The position numbers and the translations under genes are program-made. Of a stretch of DNA of 64,000 bases, positions 58,206-64,000 are shown in pieces. Origin of the DNA: Odontesthes bonariensis (taxonomy: Eukaryota > Chordata > Actinopteri > Atheriniformes > Atherinopsidae); the NCBI RefSeq assembly GCF_027942865.1, contig NC_134520.1:1858501-1922500 (forward strand), in the 5' to 3' direction. Below the pieces are notes generated by a model. The model was given only the letters and a program-made list of their open reading frames with translations. It was not told where the DNA came from and searched no databases. The number at the start of each line of letters is the position of its first letter. Within the stretch, counting starts at the first letter, position 1.

Positions 58206-58700
58206 CTCCCAATGTACATATTTTAGCTTTGTAAAGCTCAAGAACTCATGTTCTGCATATGTTTAACCTAAAATCTCATTTTCAGATATGTCACCAGTCA
58301 AAGACATACCATTCAGGTTGACTATATATCCTACATGGATGAGCTCGCAGAGTTGCTGGGGGTCCAACCCAAAATCAAGAGGATGCTGCTGACCGATCCC
58401 AGACTGGGACTGAACGTGCTCCTCGGTCCCTGCACCCCATACCAGTATCGCCTCAGAGGGCCGGGAAAGTGGTCCGGAGCCCGCCAGGCCATCCTCACCC
58501 AGTGGGAGAGAGTAGCTCAACCCTTGCAGACCAGACCGTGTGACGAACCCAAACCTGGCAGATCTTTGAAGTGGCCTCTTGTTCTGTCAGCTGCTGCTGT
58601 GGGCTTGGCTGTCTACATCAACAGGAACAGTCTTCCAGATTTTCTGCAGGATCCCACCGCGCTGCTGGAGAGAATTAAAGTGTACCTGCCTGCAAAGTGA
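55660..58700 (+). CDS. Flavin-containing monooxygenase (FMO family, FMO5-like), nine coding exons
   Basis: Exons 55,660-55,794, 55,887-56,075, 56,177-56,342, 56,647-56,789, 57,101-57,297, 57,511-57,658, 57,796-58,003, 58,087-58,159 and 58,286-58,700 have GT-AG introns and matching phases and encode 557 aa. FMOs use NADPH, FAD and oxygen to oxygenate soft nucleophiles (N, S) or, for FMO5, some ketones, on the endoplasmic reticulum membrane. The N-terminal FAD fold has [15 protein letters not shown] (residues 6-20). The FMO fingerprint [11 protein letters not shown] (F-x-G-x-x-x-H-x-x-x-Y) is at 168-178 and the NADPH motif [10 protein letters not shown] at 191-200. FATGY is at 328-332. A hydrophobic C-terminal segment (about 516-531, [16 protein letters not shown]) fits the usual membrane anchor. 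Length is slightly above the usual 530-560 range centre. No stop or frameshift is present, so it looks functional. Which FMO subtype it is cannot be fixed without a tree. Confidence 0.93.
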
Positions 58701-59215
58701 TTCAAAATTCTTTATTTATCACTCAGGCCTGTGATTACTCGCGTAATGAATGTACAAGCTAGCAAATTTTTTTTTTTTTTTTTTTTTTAAAACCACTACA
58801 AATTTTTTGGAAAATTGGACATTTTCAAGATGGTTTGTCTGATGCAATAATTTTAAAGCGCAGCTGATGTTATGACATGCTAATCCCTGTTATTCACTGT
58901 TACTTTAATCATGCTTGTCCAATTTACAGATTTTGTTTGTCTATTGTCTAAAGGTTGTATGATTTCTTATAAATCCACATTCATGTGATTTGGCCCATTT
59001 AAGCCTTTATTTTTGTGATGGTTCCTTTATAAAATGCGTCTTCTCTGCTTTGTGTGTGAAGTTTAGAATAAGAATGATGACTTCTTGAAAAGTCCTTTTA
59101 ACTCTTACAGTATACCCCTTTCTTTCCTTTTCAGTATTTTGTTTGATATTTCTTTATATTGACATGATTGCTGAAGTTTTTTTTTTTTTTTTAATAAATG
59201 ATTGTGTTAATGGTT
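58701..59215 (+). terminator. 3' UTR and polyadenylation signal of the monooxygenase gene
   Basis: After the stop codon the sequence is AT-rich. AATAAA occurs at 59,193-59,198, after a T run, and the likely cleavage site lies about 15-25 bases beyond it. Confidence 0.55.
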
Positions 59216-60294
59216 CAATCATGAGGCTTTTTGCAATCATTATAAATGACTATTGAACCACCACAACAGACTCGATTGATGCTGTAACAAGCAGGAGTGC
59301 ATAGATATCAAAGTAAATGTATGGCATTGCTCAAACCATCTATCACTCTTTGATACTCAAATCTTTTTATTACATAACCTTTGCAATCTTGTTTACTTAA
59401 GGAGAGTTTTGATAAGGAACGCTTAAAGTAGGTCGGAGTTCGAAGCATAATCAATCCAACGGCTGATCTCTTAATGTCCAACAGTGAATAAGAGTTAAGT
59501 CATTAGAGGGATTGCATACAAAAGCAGAAACTTGGATTTGGTTGATTTTTGCGTATTGGTAGCACATACGTTTTTTATATTTAGCTTTTTTTTTTTTTTT
59601 TTAATGAACAATCTTTTCTGAGCTCAAAGTTGCAGTTTACATTAAGTAATAGTTTTCTGATCAGACACCTAAATGAGGTTTAAAAGCAGCCGTTACATCA
59701 AATATTTGCCTTTACCAGATATTCGATTATCAGCCTGACACAGTCATTGTTTTTTGAGTTTAAGAGTGTGTAACCAACCCATGCAGACTTTGCCTTGTGA
59801 TGGGTACAAACCAAAGAGATCAGCCTCTGACTCTGTTGGCTCCTGCCAATAATAAGACAAACATTTCAGCTTTACCACAGGATCTGACTAAAGTGTGAAA
59901 TACATTACCTCAATGTGCAATTAGTATTTGTCGTCGGATGTAATTCTGAGTGTATGGCTGACCTGCAAGTAGCTGTGTGCAAGGTTACAGATCCTGTGGG
60001 ATATCTAGTGATACCAGATAGTTCACATATAAGGAAAGCTGTTTTTATGTCTAGAAGTATTAAAATTGGTAAAAATATTAAAAGCAGAAAGTAACTCTAT
60101 AAGCAGGAGCGTTCAATGTTCGAGTTCATCCACGTTTAAAAGTTTGTAATAATGCTTGGTACTTTAAATTGATGCAGCATATTTGTTACAAACGTTTTCC
60201 CCAATTTTTGTGTAAACACAGAAAAAAAAATCAATTAACCAAGTAAAACCTCTTCAAAATTTCCCATATTCTGCATTCATGTTAAACTGATTAA
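59216..60294. other. No recognised gene
   Basis: AT-rich intergenic sequence with T homopolymer runs and no supported exon or repeat terminus. Confidence 0.5.
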
Positions 60295-61047
60295 GGTGCT
60301 GTTTACACATACCCGGGTATTTTGAAAAACGAAGACCTTTCCCTTCGTTTGTGCCTTTCGTTTATACACAAACGGAGTTTTTTCCTCCGAAAACGAAGCT
60401 AAAAAAAAACTCCGGCAAAAGTGGAGATTTTTTAAAAACTCCGTTTAGCGTTTGTGTGTAAACTGGTTGAAAGAGACGAAAACGGAGTTTTGGGAATGGA
60501 ATGAGGAGTTGTCGTCATAGTACAGAGCCCCGCCCCTATCCGCCATGTTGGCAGGATGCTAGCGTGAAAACGCCATTCATTGTTTATCTGGCAAGCATGG
60601 AGGTACTAGTAGCATTTCTGTTGTTGAGAGCTATACTCGCTTGTGTGATTTTGAAAATTACAGTCATACAATGTATTGAACAACAAAGATATTTTTCACG
60701 GCTTTAGCAGTTTTATAGTCCAGCGCAACGTGTAAAAGTAGCTCAGTCTCGCTATCAGTCCACACACATGAGCCTGGCGCCATATTTTCTTCTTGAAAAG
60801 GATCCGGAAGTTCTTCCTGTCAGCGGTTCTCTATTAGGCTTCTGATTGGCTTGTGTGGAATTCTCATTGTTCTAACACTGCCACCGTCAGGCTTGGCGTA
60901 ATTTAACAGCTCTTGATAGCGTATTTATGCTGATCAATGTAGACGTTTTTTTTTTTAAAACGGGGCTGTGTGCACCTAGTTTTTTTTTAAAACGAAGGTT
61001 AGAAAATATGCGTTTATCAAAATACCCGGGTATGTGTAAACAGCACC
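60295..61047. mobile_element. Harbinger-type MITE, copy 2
   Basis: It is nearly identical to 21,657-22,405, with the same GGTGCTGTTTACACATACCC inverted ends, and is flanked by a duplicated TAA (60,292-60,294 and 61,048-61,050). A block near 60,690-60,740 replaces a different block in copy 1, the only clear structural difference. The short frame MRSCRHSTEPRPYPPCWQ is shared by both copies. Confidence 0.85.
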
Positions 61048-63500
61048 TAAAAGGTGCAACATCTGTTAAAAATCTCCATTAACTCAGGTATTGTACATGG
61101 GTTAACAATGCCATCTAATGGTGACTTCAGATTTTGCCTGATGTTTTGCTTGAAGGAGTCATGAAAAGGCTGTGGCTCACTGCACCATGCCAGGAGCATG
61201 TGATTAGTAATCTTTCTCTAATATCTAAAACTCTCAAAATAGTATCCAAGACAGTTTATGTGCTTAAGTTGCAGTGGTACTTTGGGTCATGGTTGCCTTT
61301 AAATGTGATAAGTGAAACTTTAAGAATCAGAAGCTGCTGGAAACAAGGATTTTTTTTTTATCACTTTAATGTTGAAGTTAAGTAGAGAAGAGGAGAAGTT
61401 TGCTGTTGATTTTCTTGAAGCATCTCTGAGCCTAAAGTATTCTGGACAATGATCCTGTAAAGTTTGCACACCTTTCCTTTGGAAGTCTCTCAGAAATGTT
61501 TAAGCTCAACAAAGTTGGACAGCGGGCTCCCAGCGTACAGCCATTTTTTTTAAAGTCTCGATAGAGATGCTGTACGTCAGGTCTCTCTTTGCAGGGTTTT
61601 CCCAGAGTCATTCTGGTGTTTTCATAGTGGTATACATGAAAAGTAAACTTTTGCCCTGACATGAGAATCTGAGCTATATGAAAGAGATTTATACTCAAGA
61701 TTACTCTTTTCTATATACATATCTGCATGTAGCTTGCCTTCTTTCCTGCCAAGTCTCTCAGACCGTGCTGCATGTTGCCATGTTTGACTGGAGAGAGGAT
61801 ATTGATCAGGTGATTTCAGTGCCTGGTTTCCTCCATACATTGCTGTTGAGAATAGAGGCCACATAGTTCAGCCTCATTTTCTTGCTGCCTGAGAGTTGTT
61901 TTAATGCTTTTTAGCTGGGGATATATTTCACAAGGCCACTCTACCATAAAAGCCTGATTTGTGAGGTGGAACACTTATGGTTGTCATTTGAAGGATCTCA
62001 CATCTACAAAAAAGATTTTTGGGTTCTTAGAAAAATGCCGGTGGGCAAACGTTTGATCATGCATTGATGTGACTTGAGCACCTTGAAAAAAAACATATGG
62101 TTTGTTTCTGCTTCAGCACTTTAAATCTTAATTGAATTGATTATTGAAGACAAGGTTTAGACGTTCTGGGGGCTTAAGTGAGAAAGTGGAAGATGTAGCT
62201 GTTGCCCAGGAAATACTGTGTTACTGGAGGTTTTTTTTTCTGTATTCTTATTATTGATGTTGGTACGAACAGATATTTAACACAATATTTGATAAATTGT
62301 GTATGCTCTGGAATATAAAGCAAACAACAAAATAAATAAACATTTTGAATGAATGCATGTGCTTGATTTCATGGCATCACAGTAAAGCAGTTTTTCAAAA
62401 TATAGAAGCATAATTACAAATGACCTTTGAGATCTATAAATTCACAGAATTACAATTATTAGAACATGATTTTAAGTAAAGTTGCTGCATTACAAAATTA
62501 AAGTAATATTTTGTTAGATAGATAGTGAGATAGAGAAATGTGAATACGAAATGTGTGAATACATTTTAGGTTTGCTGTAAACTTCAAACTAACCGCCACT
62601 CGTGAACCACCGGTAGACCCCGGAACCAGATCCGTCCACGCGTGACTCGTTAGCATTCGGGTTGCCAGGTTTTGAAATACCAGTAAAAGAATACTGAAGA
62701 TATCCAATTCTAAAAAAAATTTGAAGCTCGACATTTCTGATTTAATTTTGCATAGGTGAACAAGTTTTGAGTTTATTGGTAAACTCAAAACTTTAGTCTT
62801 GATTTTGAGTTTAGGTGCAACTTACAAAAGGGTAAAGCTGAAATATTCTCAGCTGCAAACTCAAAAAAGTGTAATACACTTAAAGGATTTTTTAAGGAAG
62901 GTTTTCAATCATATCAAGTGTATTTATAGTAATTTAGACATAAAAACATAGTCTGTTGTAACAAAACAATAAAGAGTAGGTTACTTGTCAAGTACAGCTC
63001 CTAGGATATTAGGATTTTTTTTTACATCTAAAAAAAAAAAAAAAGAAAATTTTATCTCTCAAGGACAAACAGTGATGCATTTTAATGTTCTGCTGCTTTT
63101 ACAACTAGATATTCTAAATTCTATAATCTGGATATTTTAAAAATCCAGCTGTGTGTTTTTAAAATTGGCTTACTGGCAAATAAAAGGCATGAATTAAACT
63201 AAATAAGTGTTTAGTTTCAGTCCAGCATTTTAACTTCATTCATGTAGTTGTGGTGTTTCAGTTTACAGGTCATTGCAGGCATTAAATCAAGAGACCAAAC
63301 TGTAAATATTAATGAATAATTTTCTTATATTTTTAGGACTTAAATTCTGTTTTTTTTTCTACATTTTGATTTGTATTTATGTGGAATTTGAATATAGATC
63401 TAAATGGCTGGTCCCTCTCTGAAAGCTGATATGGAAGCTGAGAAATGTATGAGCACCTGCGCAGGTTGCTAGAAGCTTTGAGAGGGGGATATGAAAAGGT
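61048..63500. other. No recognised gene
   Basis: AT-rich sequence. An inverted-looking AT-rich segment at 62,340-62,900 and A/T homopolymers are present, but no exon chain or named repeat could be supported. Confidence 0.45.
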
Positions 63501-63519
63501 AAATCTGGCAACTAATGTC

Positions 63520-63910
63520 TGCCATCTTTGATTGTGAGACAGGCCGCGGCGCGAGCGGGGCCTCACTCAAGTAAAAAAACGGTCCGGCACGAGATAGCGG
63601 GTGGGGAGAGATAAGGAACCACGGCACAACAGAGTACCGGTTCCCGCAGCAAAGGCCGAAAAGACAAGGACAGACCGGTGATTAGAAACAGCGGAGAATA
63701 CACGAATTATAAAGCATTGCAAGAGGAGAGCGGTCTGTTAGCAGCCAACGAGCCAAGCTATCCATCGTTAGCCGAAGTGGGTTAGCAGGCTAGCCAGCTT
63801 TTGTAATCCGCCGGCCAGACACACAACCACCTCAGACCAGGTCGAAACCGGATTTCAAGTGAGGCCACACAACTCAACAAAGGACAAGAAAGGCACCGGC
63901 GGTGGCAGGT
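63520..63910 (+). promoter_or_regulatory. Candidate CpG-rich promoter and non-coding first exon
   Basis: Base composition changes sharply from AT-rich to GC-rich with many CpGs (GGCCGCGGCGCGAGCGGGGC at 63,542). A GCCATCTTTG motif at 63,522 resembles a YY1 site, often found near vertebrate start sites. At 63,908 GGTGGCAG|GTGGGT is a good splice donor. A first exon reading to the right, with the coding start outside the window, fits this. Confidence 0.45.
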
Positions 63911-64000
63911 GGGTTTGTATTTTTTGCAGGCTGCAAAACTGTAGTTTTATGTAGTAACCTACACATAGATGTTCACACAACGCTAGCTGGTTAGCATACT

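Overview
This window is a piece of a vertebrate nuclear genome, almost certainly a teleost fish. The evidence is the set of interspersed repeats: Rex3-like RTE retrotransposons ending in GATG tandem repeats, several L2-clade LINEs (one with an esterase-type ORF1), a CR1/Rex1-type LINE, hAT and PIF/Harbinger DNA transposons, TTAA-target elements and LTRs. Host genes have short exons with GT-AG introns. I see no prokaryotic signals, tRNA, rRNA or CRISPR array.

Layout. 1-4,982: an L2 LINE (minus) split by a near full-length Rex3 copy. 5,065-6,215: an LTR joined to a 48-bp coding-like minisatellite. 8.2-12.3 kb: a Rex3 fragment and an L2 copy carrying a solo LTR. 14.1-16.5 kb: a CR1/Rex1-type LINE carrying two DNA elements. 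19.3-21.3 kb: exons of an unrecognised spliced host gene (minus). 21.4-22.7 kb: a solo LTR holding a Harbinger-type MITE. 25.1-26.4 kb: a Harbinger element. 27.0-34.3 kb: a long L2 copy holding a hAT element with perfect 8-bp target duplications. 35.2-36.4 kb: an unclassified element with small membrane-protein-like ORFs. 37.3-45.1 kb: a three-level nest (Rex3 split by hAT split by L2). 45.1-48.4 kb: another L2 copy split by a Harbinger element and a TTAA element. 48.7-54.2 kb: a large, nearly perfect inverted repeat (two arms of 1,768 bp). 55.2-59.2 kb: a complete flavin-containing monooxygenase gene (plus, nine coding exons, 557 aa). 60.3-61.0 kb: a second copy of the Harbinger-type MITE. 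63.5-64.0 kb: a CpG-rich stretch that looks like the first exon and promoter of the next gene.

Only two host genes are visible, plus the possible start of a third. Everything else I can name is mobile DNA, mostly broken by stops, frameshifts and later insertions, so insertion order can be read from who interrupts whom. The most unusual structure is the 5.5-kb palindrome at 48,701-54,224. I could not run any alignment or database search; family names rest on motifs, termini, target duplications and internal comparison between copies in this window.
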